The notes under the pieces: model-generated | What the model was told of the DNA's origin: nothing | The model's input: the letters and a program-made list of their open reading frames with translations, nothing else | Database searches by the model: none | Part shown: positions 1-8,763 of the stretch, in pieces | How the letters are laid out: every line of letters starts with the position of its first letter | Position numbering within the stretch: the first letter of the stretch is position 1 | Position numbers and translations under genes: made by a program | NCBI RefSeq assembly: GCF_000421405.1 | Contig: NZ_ATWY01000009.1 | Coordinates: 89,690 to 153,689, forward strand | Length of the DNA: 64,000 nucleotides | Direction of reading: 5' to 3' | Source of the DNA: Butyrivibrio sp. NC2007 | GTDB taxonomy: Bacteria > Bacillota > Clostridia > Lachnospirales > Lachnospiraceae

Positions 1-7
1 TCTCCCC

Positions 8-2620
8 TTAAAATGAGCCCTTGACTCCGTCCCTAGGGCTCAAAAATGAGCCACTGACTCCGTCCCCGGGGCTCATTTTGCAAGTGAAGGTGTGGTGGCC
101 GTTTTCCAGGGAGTGGATGCTTCCGTCAGGAAGGAAAAGCTGGCAGGTGCTGCCGACCGGGACATGTACTTCTATGGAAAAGACATCCCCGCTTACCTTC
201 CAGGTGCTATCAATCTCTCCGTAGGGCGTATCAACTTTGCCGGAAGCAGAAGTGATTCCGCCGCCGATGATGGGTTTAATCTTAAAGCTCTTATACCCGG
301 CAGTCACAGCCTCTATACCTGCAACTCTTCTGTAGAGGAAATCTCCCACGGCGCCGGAGGCATAGTGGTTGTAGGATATCATGGTCTCTGTCCCGTCATC
401 TCCGATGGGGCAGTTTCCGCTCTCATCAAGGCCATCCCATCTCTCCCAGATTGTGGTTGCCCCCATCTTTACCTCGTAGAGCCATGAAGGGCACTGAGTA
501 TTGGTCAACATATTAAAGGCTTCATCCTCATGGCCGTTATCAGCAAGCGCAAAAAGAATGTATGGCGTTCCGGGAAAACCTGTGCCGATTTTGTAATCAT
601 TCTTTCTTACAAGCTCTGCCAGATTGTTCGCTGCATTTGCTTTCTCTTTTCCCTTAAACATACCAAAGTAAATAGGAAGAACATAAGCCGTTTGGAACTC
701 TTCCTTAAGCTTTCCATTTCCGTCGGTAAGATATTTCCTGTAGGCATCCGCCGCATTTTCTGAAACCTTTTTATAAAGAGCTTCATCCTCGCTCTTTCCA
801 AGGATCCCTGCAATTTCAGACAGAAGGCTGGAAGTATTCGAAAGACTTGCAGTTGCAGTCCACTTCGATCTCTTCTGCCACTGACTCATCTTAGGAACAT
901 CAGGCGCAACCCAGTCTCCGAAGTGAAGGACAGACATGGTATTCCAGAGATGCCTTCTCTTCCCGAAGCTAAGAAATCCGGCCCAGAACCTGCAGGCATT
1001 CACATATTTTTTCATCATCTCATAGTTATCGATGAGTATCTTTTCATCCCCATCCGCCATGTACTGGGCATAGGGAACAAGGACCGAAGCATCTCCCCAA
1101 AAATCCACAGCAATAACAGGCATTGTCACGGGGAAACCGTAGCCCTGAGACGGTATGGTATTGGGAATTCCGCCGGTGGCTCTTTGCTCTGCGCGCATGT
1201 CTTTAAGCCACTTTTTAAGGAATCTTCCGCAGTCATAATTGTAAACAGCAGTATTTGCAAAAAGAGCTATATCTCCCGTCCAGCCCATCCTTTCATCTCT
1301 CTGTGGGCAGTCCGTGGGGATGTCGACAAAGTTGGATTTTGCTCCCCATCTGATATTTTCCTGGAGACGGTTTATCATTTCGTTAGAGCAGGTAAAAGAG
1401 CCATTGTCTTTTACATCAGAATACAGCGCCCTTGCAGTCACTTTGATCCTGTCAGCACTGATCCCTTTTACGCTGACATAACGAAATCCCATGTAAGTAA
1501 AAGATGGGCAGTATTCCTGGTGACCATCTTTGCATATATATCTGATCCTCGCCTTGGCTGAGCGCAGAAAGTCCGTATTAAGCCTTCCATCGGGATGGAG
1601 AACCTCGGCATGTTTTACCTCTATCTCCTCTCCCTTATTGCCGTCAATTTCAAGATGTACAAGACCTGCAAAGTTCTGCCCAAAGTCGTAGATGATCTCA
1701 TCCCCGGCAGTTCTTATGCTCACCGCTTCAAAGGTTTCATGCTCTCTTACGGGAAGTCCGTACTGAGCCTTAATGTTCGTAGTAAAAGGCAGATCATAAA
1801 CTGATGCCTTTTTAAAAGACATTTCTCCTTCGCCTATCCTTGCGTCATATTCCTCGCCGTCATAGATGTCCGCAGAAAGGACAGGACCGCCCAGTGCAAC
1901 CTCCCAGGAAGCATCTGTCGCGATCACTTCTTTTGTTCCATCTTCAAAAAGGATGTGAAGTTCGCACAGAAAGCTCTGCTTATCCGCTGTCACCCTGTTT
2001 ACTCTTGAAAAGACAAATGAGCCGACAGCCCAGCCTCCGGATAAAGTTGCCAAAAGAGTGTTAGTCTCTTTTAACATGTCTGTAACATCATAGGTCTGGT
2101 ACTGAAGATTAGTCTTGTAGGAAGTAAATCCCGGAGTCAGGAAATCCTCTCCAACTTTACTTCCATTGAGGTCGAGCCTGTACATTCCAATGGCTGTTGA
2201 GTAGATCACAGCTTTACTTACTTTTTTATCAGTCGCGAACTTCTTTCTAAAAACCATGACTTTGGGAGATATCTTTTTCTCCTTAAAGACATATTCTCCG
2301 TCAGTGATAAACTGTCCGCTCCACGGGTCATGCATCTTGCCTGTTGCAAAAGATATGCTCTTTTCTGCCATGTCTCCGTTATCTGCCTCGGCTATGAGCT
2401 TTGCGCTGTACTCGCGCATTGAACTAAGTTCTGGGCCATCATAGGTATAGCTGCCATCGGATAGTATCTCTTTTTCATAATCTCCGATCACGAGCTTCCG
2501 GGATACGATAGTCGTTCCATTTCTGTCACTATCATAGTTCCAGGCAAAGACAGGATTTTCATTGTCCGTAACGCAGCCTCTATCAAGTTCTTCAACTGTA
2601 AACTTTTTTATCTGTAACAT
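8..2620 (-). CDS. Alpha-L-rhamnosidase, GH78 family
   Basis: Cleaves terminal alpha-L-rhamnose from rhamnogalacturonan or rhamnosides. The 870-residue protein shows the GH78 order: N-terminal beta domains (about 1-400), then an (alpha/alpha)6 barrel. The family signature DCPQRDERMGWTGD lies near residues 436-450 and carries the acidic catalytic residues, followed by a C-terminal beta domain. There is no signal peptide, so it should act in the cytoplasm on imported oligosaccharides. A GH2 gene lies 12 bp upstream on the same strand, so the two form an operon. The last 22 residues (MSPGDGVSGSF then LSPRDGVKGSF) are encoded entirely by the double palindromic repeat at 10-75. The original stop has probably been replaced, so this tail is unlikely to be functional. 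Family assignment is firm; exact substrate is inferred from the nearby pectin genes. Confidence 0.93.
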   Translation of the reverse strand: MLQIKKFTVEELDRGCVTDNENPVFAWNYDSDRNGTTIVSRKLVIGDYEKEILSDGSYTYDGPELSSMREYSAKLIAEADNGDMAEKSISFATGKMHDPWSGQFITDGEYVFKEKKISPKVMVFRKKFATDKKVSKAVIYSTAIGMYRLDLNGSKVGEDFLTPGFTSYKTNLQYQTYDVTDMLKETNTLLATLSGGWAVGSFVFSRVNRVTADKQSFLCELHILFEDGTKEVIATDASWEVALGGPVLSADIYDGEEYDARIGEGEMSFKKASVYDLPFTTNIKAQYGLPVREHETFEAVSIRTAGDEIIYDFGQNFAGLVHLEIDGNKGEEIEVKHAEVLHPDGRLNTDFLRSAKARIRYICKDGHQEYCPSFTYMGFRYVSVKGISADRIKVTARALYSDVKDNGSFTCSNEMINRLQENIRWGAKSNFVDIPTDCPQRDERMGWTGDIALFANTAVYNYDCGRFLKKWLKDMRAEQRATGGIPNTIPSQGYGFPVTMPVIAVDFWGDASVLVPYAQYMADGDEKILIDNYEMMKKYVNACRFWAGFLSFGKRRHLWNTMSVLHFGDWVAPDVPKMSQWQKRSKWTATASLSNTSSLLSEIAGILGKSEDEALYKKVSENAADAYRKYLTDGNGKLKEEFQTAYVLPIYFGMFKGKEKANAANNLAELVRKNDYKIGTGFPGTPYILFALADNGHEDEAFNMLTNTQCPSWLYEVKMGATTIWERWDGLDESGNCPIGDDGTETMISYNHYASGAVGDFLYRRVAGIEAVTAGYKSFKIKPIIGGGITSASGKVDTPYGEIDSTWKVSGDVFSIEVHVPVGSTCQLFLPDGSIHSLENGHHTFTCKMSPGDGVSGSFLSPRDGVKGSF
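10..75. repeat. Double REP-like palindromic element, copy 1
   Basis: Two head-to-tail units, each built on TGACTCCGTCCC preceded by AAAATGAGCC. The same double unit recurs almost base for base at 5062-5126 in the opposite orientation and at 26556-26620. It overlaps the 3' end of the GH78 gene, which reads through it. No transposase is present in the window. Kinship to REP elements mobilised by Y1/RAYT transposases is inference from style only. Confidence 0.8.
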
Positions 2621-2632
2621 CTTTGTTTTTCC

Positions 2633-5041
2633 TTATGCTGTAACAGGTATTTCGCAGGTATATTCTTTGCCGTCTGACCCTGTAGCTGTAATGGTTACCT
2701 TGTCGGCATCACCTGCTCTTACTATCGCGAGCATTTCTCCGTAGTAGGTAAAGGTCTCATCTTTTAAGTATCCATCAGGATTGTAGGGGCATCCGTTTCC
2801 GAGCGCCACAAGCTCTCCTCCTGATACGCTCACCTTGATCCTGTCTTTTTCCATTGGTTTCCATACGCCGTTTGAATCGGTAAGCGAAAGCCTTACGTAG
2901 GAAAGGTGACCTATTTGAACGCTGTCTTTTTCTGGTTTTATGGTAAGCTGTCTGTCGTCCTTTGCTGTTGAAAGCTCATCTCTTCCAATCTCGTGGCCGT
3001 TCTTATCGTAGGAGATTGCCACAATCTGACCGTTTTTGTAAGGAGTCTTGAAGCGGAAGATGCAGTCTTTTCCTTTCTTTCTTCCGACTGAAACTCCGTT
3101 TACAAAGAGCTCAACATCCTCGGCTCTTGCATAAACTTCGACACTTGCTTCATATCCTTCGCAGCCTCTGTAGGACCAGCTTCTGATAGCATCCGAGAGT
3201 TTCCATGCGGAAGGTGAATGCTTACCTTTCTGATATACGGGCTTAACTGCGATGATAGGGCCTTTCTCTCTGTCAAAGGCTACCCTTGTATAATATGCTT
3301 CACCGATCTCTTTTCCCGTGATGTCAAGTCTGCCTGAACCGGCGGTAAGCCATCCTGCCTGGTCGCAATCTGCAGGCGCGTAATCCTCATACTCCCAGGA
3401 GCCGATTCCCGCTTCTCCTATATAATCCTGTCCTGCCCAGACAAAGTCTCCGACTACGCCGGGATGTCTTTTTGCAAATTCGTAGAACTTGTAGGCGTCC
3501 TTACAGAAGGTCTCGCTTCCAAGGATCAATCTTTCGGGGTATTTCTTAAGGTCTTTTTTGTATCTGAGAATTCCGTAGTTGTAGCCTGCAATGTCCATAT
3601 TTGCGTAGGCATCTCTGGTCTTTACGTCGCATGGATAGATGGTTGCGCCCATCTTCATGAAGGTATCGCCAAACAGTCCCGCCATCTGATTGTAGAATTC
3701 GCTGCCCACGGCCTTCTTTTTCTTTGCGCCGTTTTTAGCGTCTTTTTCCGCCTTCTCATCGCTGTAGATTCCCATTCCCATTGAGAAGAGGAAGTTGAAA
3801 AAGATATTTACGCCGCAGCTGACAGGCCTCGTCCAGTCAAGATTGTGGAGGAGCAACGTCATGTCTTCTGTCAGCTTGATACCTCTCTCCTGGCCGGTCT
3901 CGGCAACTTCGTTTCCTGTTGAGTACATAATAACGCTTGGGTGGTTGTAGTCCTTATCAACCATGGACTTAAGGTCTTCTCTGTAGTTCTTTTCCATAAG
4001 AGTTGCGTAGTCGTACTTGTTCTTGTGGATGTACCACATATCAACATACTCGTCCATCATGTACATTCCGTACTTGTCGCAGGCATCGAGCAGATACTTT
4101 GAGCAGGGATTGTGAGCGCTTCTGATCGCGTTGTATCCCCACTTCTTAAGAAGCTTTACTCTTCTCTCCTCAGCGTCAGGATCTGTCACCGCGCCGAGGA
4201 GCTGGTTGTCCGAATGGATGCATGCGCCTCTTAAAAGGATGCGCTTTCCGTTTACCCGCATTCCGTGCTCTCTGTCCCAGGTAAGAGTCCTGATGCCGAA
4301 GGTAACCTCCTCGATGTCTTCCTTATATTTTACTTTGAGGGTGTAGAGCGCAGGGCTTTTTGCACTCCATAAGAGGACATCTTCAAGTTGTACAATCGCC
4401 TCTTCATCTGACTGTTCAACCCCGCTGTTGATCACGTCGCCGTCTTTTGAAAGGATTGCAAACTCAAACGGGCCGTGAGTTGTGGTCTCTGCGCTTATTC
4501 CAATCAACGCATTTCCACGGGTATAGGTTTTGACAGAAGCCTTTACATCAATTGTCCTGACCCTTATGCTGCTTAACTCTATGTGATCTTTGTCTGCGAC
4601 ATACATCCATACAGGTCTGTAGATTCCGGATCCTGAGTACCATCTGCTGTTTGGCTGATCTGCATTGCGGACAATGACTTTTATCTCGTTAGCATTCTCT
4701 TTTCCCTCACCGAACTTAAGATTATCCGGTGCAAAAGACCTCTCGGTGTAGCCATAGTCCCATCTTGCCGCAAGCTTCCCGTTTATGTAGATTTCAGGTG
4801 AGTGATAAGCTCCCTCAAACTCAAAGATTATATCCTTGTCAGCATAATCTTCGGGAAGGTTAAATGTCTTTTTATACTCATAATCATGGCCCTCAAAGTA
4901 GCCAAGATTGTGTATTCCCGGGTTATCTATGCTCCTCTTCTCACACAGCATCGCATCATGCGGAAGCGTTACTTCCTTGTAAGTATCTTCCACATCAGCT
5001 CTTTTATATGTCCAGTTCTTTCCAAAATCAATCTTCTGCAT
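2633..5041 (-). CDS. GH2 family beta-glycosidase (beta-galactosidase/glucuronidase-like)
   Basis: Retaining beta-glycosidase of about 802 residues. The GH2 jelly-roll (residues about 1-150), Ig-like and TIM-barrel domains are recognisable. The proton donor sits in STGNEVAE near residue 376 and the nucleophile in LGSETF near residue 510. After the barrel come DUF4982-like and other Ig-like C-terminal domains. No signal peptide is visible. Two in-frame ATGs compete: the one at 5047 is 2 bp from AAAGG, while the one at 5041 is 8 bp away, so 5041 is preferred. It is the first gene of a two-gene unit with the GH78 rhamnosidase, bounded on both sides by inverted copies of a double palindromic repeat. 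Side-chain galactose or glucuronic acid removal from rhamnogalacturonan is a context inference; sequence alone does not settle the sugar. Confidence 0.88.
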   Translation of the reverse strand: MQKIDFGKNWTYKRADVEDTYKEVTLPHDAMLCEKRSIDNPGIHNLGYFEGHDYEYKKTFNLPEDYADKDIIFEFEGAYHSPEIYINGKLAARWDYGYTERSFAPDNLKFGEGKENANEIKVIVRNADQPNSRWYSGSGIYRPVWMYVADKDHIELSSIRVRTIDVKASVKTYTRGNALIGISAETTTHGPFEFAILSKDGDVINSGVEQSDEEAIVQLEDVLLWSAKSPALYTLKVKYKEDIEEVTFGIRTLTWDREHGMRVNGKRILLRGACIHSDNQLLGAVTDPDAEERRVKLLKKWGYNAIRSAHNPCSKYLLDACDKYGMYMMDEYVDMWYIHKNKYDYATLMEKNYREDLKSMVDKDYNHPSVIMYSTGNEVAETGQERGIKLTEDMTLLLHNLDWTRPVSCGVNIFFNFLFSMGMGIYSDEKAEKDAKNGAKKKKAVGSEFYNQMAGLFGDTFMKMGATIYPCDVKTRDAYANMDIAGYNYGILRYKKDLKKYPERLILGSETFCKDAYKFYEFAKRHPGVVGDFVWAGQDYIGEAGIGSWEYEDYAPADCDQAGWLTAGSGRLDITGKEIGEAYYTRVAFDREKGPIIAVKPVYQKGKHSPSAWKLSDAIRSWSYRGCEGYEASVEVYARAEDVELFVNGVSVGRKKGKDCIFRFKTPYKNGQIVAISYDKNGHEIGRDELSTAKDDRQLTIKPEKDSVQIGHLSYVRLSLTDSNGVWKPMEKDRIKVSVSGGELVALGNGCPYNPDGYLKDETFTYYGEMLAIVRAGDADKVTITATGSDGKEYTCEIPVTA

Positions 5042-5061
5042 CTTCATATCCTTTCTGAAAT

Positions 5062-5126
5062 GATCCCTGGGGACGGAGTCAGTGGCTCATTTATGACCCC
5101 CAGGGACGGAGTCAAGGGCTCATTTT
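5062..5126. repeat. Double REP-like palindromic element, copy 2 (inverted relative to copy 1)
   Basis: Reads GGGGACGGAGTCAGTGGCTC followed by a second GGGACGGAGTCA unit. Its reverse complement matches 10-75 over about 65 bp with only a few differences. It lies between the GH2 start and the alcohol dehydrogenase terminator. Confidence 0.8.
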
Positions 5127-5150
5127 TCTTGATGATATAATTCTAATGCA

Positions 5151-5180
5151 AAAAATGGCGCCCTGCACATGCAGAGCGCC
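5151..5180 (-). terminator. Rho-independent terminator of the iron alcohol dehydrogenase gene
   Basis: On the minus strand a GC-rich hairpin (GGCGCTCTGCA / TGCAGGGCGCC, one mismatch) is followed by ATTTTTTGC. It lies about 45 bp after the stop codon. Confidence 0.75.
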
Positions 5181-5223
5181 AACTGTCATTTTTATAGCAC
5201 AATCCGTAATCAGCTTTAGGATA

Positions 5224-6441
5224 TCAGAAATCAACTTCTGTGTCGTAGTAGCAGCACTTAAGGAGTTTCTCCATCTCTTCCTGACTGGGCTGACGAGGAT
5301 TGGAACCTGTGCAGGCGTCAAGAATAGCGTTTGCTGCGATGTCGTGAAGTCTGTCAAGGAATACGTCCTCAGCAACAAAGCCTTGCTCTGCAGGAAGTCC
5401 GTCTGCACCGTAGTTCTTGATGCAGTGAGGAATGTTGAGGTCGTCGTTCATCTTGCGCAGATACTCGATGAGAAGCTTAACCTTCTCGTCGTCGTTTGAT
5501 CCGCCGAGATTCATGTAATCAGCGATAACGCCGTAGCGCTTCTTAGCTGTCTCGTCCTTGGCGTTGAATGCGATAACCTTAGGAAGATACATAGCATTGG
5601 CTGCACCGTGGATGATGTGTGCACCCTTGTCGGCAAATACAGCACCGGTCTTGTGTGCCATAGAGTGAACGATTCCGAGAAGAGCATTTGAGAATGCCAT
5701 TCCGGCAAGACACTGTGCGTTGTGCATTGCATCTCTTGAATCCATATCGCCGTTGTATGACTTAACAAGGTTAGCCTGGATCATCTCGATTGCATGGATT
5801 GCAAGTGCGTCTGTGTAGTCGCAGTTAGCTGTTGAAACATAAGCTTCGATAGCGTGTGTGATAGCATCCATACCTGTGTGAGCAACGAGCTTGATAGGCA
5901 TTGTATGTGTGAGCTCGGGATCAACGATAGCAACATCAGGTGTGATCTCGAAGTCAGCTATAGGGTACTTGATACCCTTATCGTAATCAGTGATGATTGA
6001 GAAAGCTGTAACCTCTGTAGCTGTTCCTGAAGTTGAAGGAATAGCACAGAAATGAGCCTTTGTGCGGAGCTTGGGAAGTCCGAATACCTTGCACATATCC
6101 TCGAATGTTGTCTCAGGATACTCGTACTTGATCCACATAGCCTTGGCAGCATCAATAGGTGATCCGCCACCGATTGCTACAATCCAGTCAGGCTGGAACT
6201 TCTGCATAGCCTCAGCGCCCTTCATAACGGTCTCAACTGAAGGATCGGGCTCGATACCCTCAAACAGCTCAACCTCCATACCTGCTTCTTTAAGGTAATC
6301 CTCTACCTTCTGAAGGAATCCACCTTTCTTCATTGAGCTTCCACCAACGCAGACGATAGCTCTTTTACCCTCAAGTGTTTTAAGCGCCTCAAGTGCGCCC
6401 TTTCCGTGGTAGACATCCCTCGGCAGTGTAAAACGTGACAT
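5224..6441 (-). CDS. Iron-containing alcohol dehydrogenase
   Basis: NAD(P)H-dependent group III alcohol dehydrogenase of 405 residues, the usual family length. It reduces a short-chain aldehyde or oxidises the alcohol. The nucleotide-binding GGGSPIDAAKA lies at 91-101. Metal ligands are visible as Asp192 and His196 in HTGMDAITHAIEAY, His259/His263 in GIVHSMAH, and His278 in HGAAN. The loop between the last His motifs is longer than in FucO. It resembles the ADH half of AdhE and butanol/propanediol-type dehydrogenases. GGAGG lies 10 bp before the ATG. It is monocistronic, with its own promoter and terminator. A link to lactaldehyde reduction during rhamnose use is possible from the context but is not shown by the sequence. 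Confidence 0.92.
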   Translation of the reverse strand: MSRFTLPRDVYHGKGALEALKTLEGKRAIVCVGGSSMKKGGFLQKVEDYLKEAGMEVELFEGIEPDPSVETVMKGAEAMQKFQPDWIVAIGGGSPIDAAKAMWIKYEYPETTFEDMCKVFGLPKLRTKAHFCAIPSTSGTATEVTAFSIITDYDKGIKYPIADFEITPDVAIVDPELTHTMPIKLVAHTGMDAITHAIEAYVSTANCDYTDALAIHAIEMIQANLVKSYNGDMDSRDAMHNAQCLAGMAFSNALLGIVHSMAHKTGAVFADKGAHIIHGAANAMYLPKVIAFNAKDETAKKRYGVIADYMNLGGSNDDEKVKLLIEYLRKMNDDLNIPHCIKNYGADGLPAEQGFVAEDVFLDRLHDIAANAILDACTGSNPRQPSQEEMEKLLKCCYYDTEVDF

Positions 6442-6497
6442 AAGAAAAAACCCTCCTTTGAAAAATATTGTTAAATAAATAACGTAACCCTTCTCCT

Positions 6498-6526
6498 ATT
6501 ATATCATTTTCTCAGAAAAATTTCAG
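6498..6526 (-). promoter_or_regulatory. Promoter of the iron alcohol dehydrogenase gene
   Basis: On the minus strand a perfect TATAAT -10 box (6498-6503) with extended TGn sits 17 bp from CTGAAA (6521-6526). It lies about 57 bp upstream of the start codon. Confidence 0.6.
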
Positions 6527-6577
6527 GGGTTTGTTCAAAATGTCAGTCAATTTCTTTTTGGGTAAAAGACATTTCTA

Positions 6578-7858
6578 TCAATCTTCAATGTAAGAGTACT
6601 TCCTGATAAACCCTCTGGAAACCAGACACATTACCACACCGGCTATGCCCAGTATGAGCATCATAAGAGCAGCTCCCGAGCCTTTCCCCGTGCCAAACAA
6701 CGCAGTCCAGAAAGCGCTGCCGGCTCTGATAGCCATGAACGGTTCGCAGACCTTGTCAACAAAGAGCCCTCCCAGGAAAAGACCTATCGGAATCGTGAAG
6801 AATTGCAGTGTATTTCTGCACGCATATACTCTTCCCTGAAGTTCAACAGGTATGGTGTTTCGCATGATGACGTTCTGATTGGCCGCCATGAGCGGAACAA
6901 AAAACCATCCAATAAACTGTCCGATGCACCATATCACCGGGTTTTCCGAAAACGCCAGAACGAAGTTTTCCGTTCCCAGGGAAAAGAGCATTGTGAGGAA
7001 TATCACTCTTACCCTGTCCTTGGGTTTTGGAAGAATAGTCGGCAAAAAGCTGCCTACAACCATAGCTATTCCGGAACATGCAGTAACTATTCCAAAGACA
7101 CTGTTTCCTGCTTTTGGAATTACAAGTGCCGGAAGCACTGCATCAAACGCAGATGCAATCAGGTTAACTCCCGACATGAACAATATCACATGGAGTATCA
7201 TCGGTGTCTTTTTCAAAAAGACAAGTCCCTCTTTTGCAAGCGTCAGAACATTTCCTTCTGTGTTCGCCTTGCTGCTGATTTCGGGAATCCTCACGAAAAA
7301 CAACAGTGAAAAGAAGGCAACGGCAAAGGACAGAAGGTCAACAACGATAACAACATCAAGCCCCGCCAGCGCATAAAGAGACGCTGAAATGATCGGGTTT
7401 CCGATTGATACAAGAGATCTGCTCAGTTGCTGAAGCCCACTTGTCTTTTGATAATCGTCTTTGGGCACAATAAGCGTGTATGCCACCTCGGAAGCCGGCT
7501 GCTGAACGGTATTCATAAGTCCCGACTCCATGTTGATGGCATACAGATGCCACATGGACAATAGGTCCGTCTTATAAAGCACAAATACAAGTACCGTTGT
7601 AAGCGCCGCAAAAAGATTGCAGATAAGCATGGTTTTCTTTTTATCAAACTTATCTGAAAGTGCGCCGGCAAAAATGCTCATTATAACGTATGGCGCATAA
7701 GTGCAGATTGTCAGCGTCGCAGTGCTCAGCGCCGATCCTGTCTTTTCATAAATCCAGAGCGTAAGCGCAAACTGCGTTATGGCACTTCCAAGCTGTGACA
7801 GGCTCTGTGTACTCCAAAGTACGTAGAAGTCTTTTAGATTCTTTATTCTGTTTTTCAT
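6578..7858 (-). CDS. MFS drug-efflux permease (macrolide-efflux MefA-like)
   Basis: Proton-driven exporter of 426 residues with about 12 membrane segments, in the MFS_3/MefA-like group. The loop-2/3 signature reads GALSDKFDKKKTM near residues 61-73, and the N terminus (SLSQLGSAITQFALTLWI) is typical of this group. The start at 7858 has GGAG about 8 bp upstream. That ribosome site lies inside an 11-bp hairpin, and a 13-codon leader ORF ends within the hairpin loop. This is the arrangement of inducible antibiotic-resistance genes under translational attenuation. A GNAT gene ends about 65 bp upstream of the leader on the same strand. The substrate is unknown; a ribosome-targeting antibiotic is suggested by the leader, not proved. 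Confidence 0.85.
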   Translation of the reverse strand: MKNRIKNLKDFYVLWSTQSLSQLGSAITQFALTLWIYEKTGSALSTATLTICTYAPYVIMSIFAGALSDKFDKKKTMLICNLFAALTTVLVFVLYKTDLLSMWHLYAINMESGLMNTVQQPASEVAYTLIVPKDDYQKTSGLQQLSRSLVSIGNPIISASLYALAGLDVVIVVDLLSFAVAFFSLLFFVRIPEISSKANTEGNVLTLAKEGLVFLKKTPMILHVILFMSGVNLIASAFDAVLPALVIPKAGNSVFGIVTACSGIAMVVGSFLPTILPKPKDRVRVIFLTMLFSLGTENFVLAFSENPVIWCIGQFIGWFFVPLMAANQNVIMRNTIPVELQGRVYACRNTLQFFTIPIGLFLGGLFVDKVCEPFMAIRAGSAFWTALFGTGKGSGAALMMLILGIAGVVMCLVSRGFIRKYSYIED

Positions 7859-7866
7859 CTTAATTC

Positions 7867-7903
7867 GCTCCTTTTTCCTGAATTATCTTGTTGAAAAAGG
7901 AGC
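7867..7903 (-). promoter_or_regulatory. Attenuator hairpin sequestering the efflux gene ribosome site
   Basis: Perfect 11-bp arms (GCTCCTTTTTC at 7893-7903 and GAAAAAGGAGC at 7867-7877, minus-strand reading) with a 15-nt loop. The 3' arm contains the Shine-Dalgarno sequence of the MFS gene, and the 5' arm is part of the leader peptide codons. A ribosome stalled on the leader would open the hairpin. Confidence 0.75.
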
Positions 7904-7924
7904 ATCTGCACTGCAAATGACCAT
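7883..7924 (-). CDS. 13-residue leader peptide MVICSADAPFSTR
   Basis: Starts with ATG at 7924, 7 bp after a perfect AGGAGG, and ends in TAA at 7883-7885 inside the loop of the attenuator hairpin. Codons 8-11 form the 5' arm of that hairpin. Stalling around codons 5-6 would cover the arm and expose the ribosome site of the downstream efflux gene, as known for cat and erm leaders. The peptide itself matches no leader I can name. Confidence rests on the ribosome site and geometry. Confidence 0.7.
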   Translation of the reverse strand: MVICSADAPFSTR

Positions 7925-7990
7925 CTTTATGCCTCCTGTTCCGGTTTTATTACTCTTCTGTTATTTAGCAATTTCGCTTTACTTTGATGC

Positions 7991-8497
7991 TTAGCATCTT
8001 GTCGGGAATAACTCCATGTCGACACAGTCCCATGGTCCGTAGGGAGTGTTTATGACATGCGCACCATACTCGGTAAACCCTACTGCTTCATAGCATTTCC
8101 TGGCTTTTGGGTTATTGACGAAAACGCCCAGGTCGATCCTGGTGGCGGTCAAATTCTCTTTTACATATTCTATTGCAAGCTTCAGCATCTCCTGCCCGTA
8201 ACCCTTTCCGCGAATCTCAGGGTCCACGATCACGAAGCCGAACCTGACTGAAGCATCATCGTTTTCGTTGGGATACCTTATGATCAGGTGTCCTATGACA
8301 TTATTATAATCATCTATTGCCGTCAGCGGAAAGAATCTTCCGGTCCCTATCGCTGGAGCGTAGTTTTCATCTACGCTGTCAGGTTTTAGCGGAAAGAATC
8401 CGTACCTGTCCGCTGACCATCTGTATAGCTCTTCCTCAGTGCGCAACCAGGTTGCTATTATTGGGGAATCGCTTTTCTCGTATGCGCGTAGTTTCAT
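7991..8497 (-). CDS. GNAT family N-acetyltransferase
   Basis: Acetyl-CoA-dependent acetyltransferase of 168 residues, close to the family size. The acetyl-CoA loop RGKGYGQEML lies near residues 95-104, and the C-terminal strand contains NPKARKCYEAVGF, typical of RimI/RimJ-like proteins. AAAGG lies 9 bp before the ATG. It lies upstream of the MFS efflux gene on the same strand, so both might be read together, but the substrate (peptide, amine or drug) cannot be told. Confidence 0.85.
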   Translation of the reverse strand: MKLRAYEKSDSPIIATWLRTEEELYRWSADRYGFFPLKPDSVDENYAPAIGTGRFFPLTAIDDYNNVIGHLIIRYPNENDDASVRFGFVIVDPEIRGKGYGQEMLKLAIEYVKENLTATRIDLGVFVNNPKARKCYEAVGFTEYGAHVINTPYGPWDCVDMELFPTRC

Positions 8498-8616
8498 GGG
8501 GTTATGCCTTTCTACAACTTGATTTGTCCGTCTTGCTTTATTTGTCTTGTTTTATTCATTTCACGATCAAATCTCTTTTATCTATGGTAGCAGAAATTTG
8601 TTCCTGCGTCACATAA

Positions 8617-8733
8617 GGAGTCAAAGAGAACCGTCCCCATTGACTCATTTTGAGTCAAACTGAAATGTCCCCAGTGGCTCCCCGGTGACTCAAAAAATGA
8701 GCCCCCGGGGACAAGGCGTTCCCGAGGGCTCTA
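8617..8733. repeat. Cluster of GAGTCA-type palindromic elements
   Basis: Contains GAGTCAAAGAGAACCGTCCCC, then a TTGACTCA/TGAGTCAA hairpin, GTCAAACTGAAATGTCCCC, and a final GC-rich GAGCCC..GGGCTC hairpin. It occupies most of the space between the GNAT start and the ABC solute-binding gene end. The rest of 8498-8763 holds no gene. Confidence 0.75.
8691..8731 (-). terminator. Repeat-derived terminator of the sugar ABC operon
   Basis: On the minus strand GAGCCCTCGGG pairs with CCGGGGGCTC and is followed by ATTTTTTG. It is part of the palindromic repeat cluster and lies about 30 bp after the solute-binding protein stop. Confidence 0.65.
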
Positions 8734-8763
8734 TATATAATTAGGAGTTATGCAATATCTGTA

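Noticed and set aside
923..1561. 212-codon plus-strand frame
   Set aside because: Antisense to the GH78 catalytic region.
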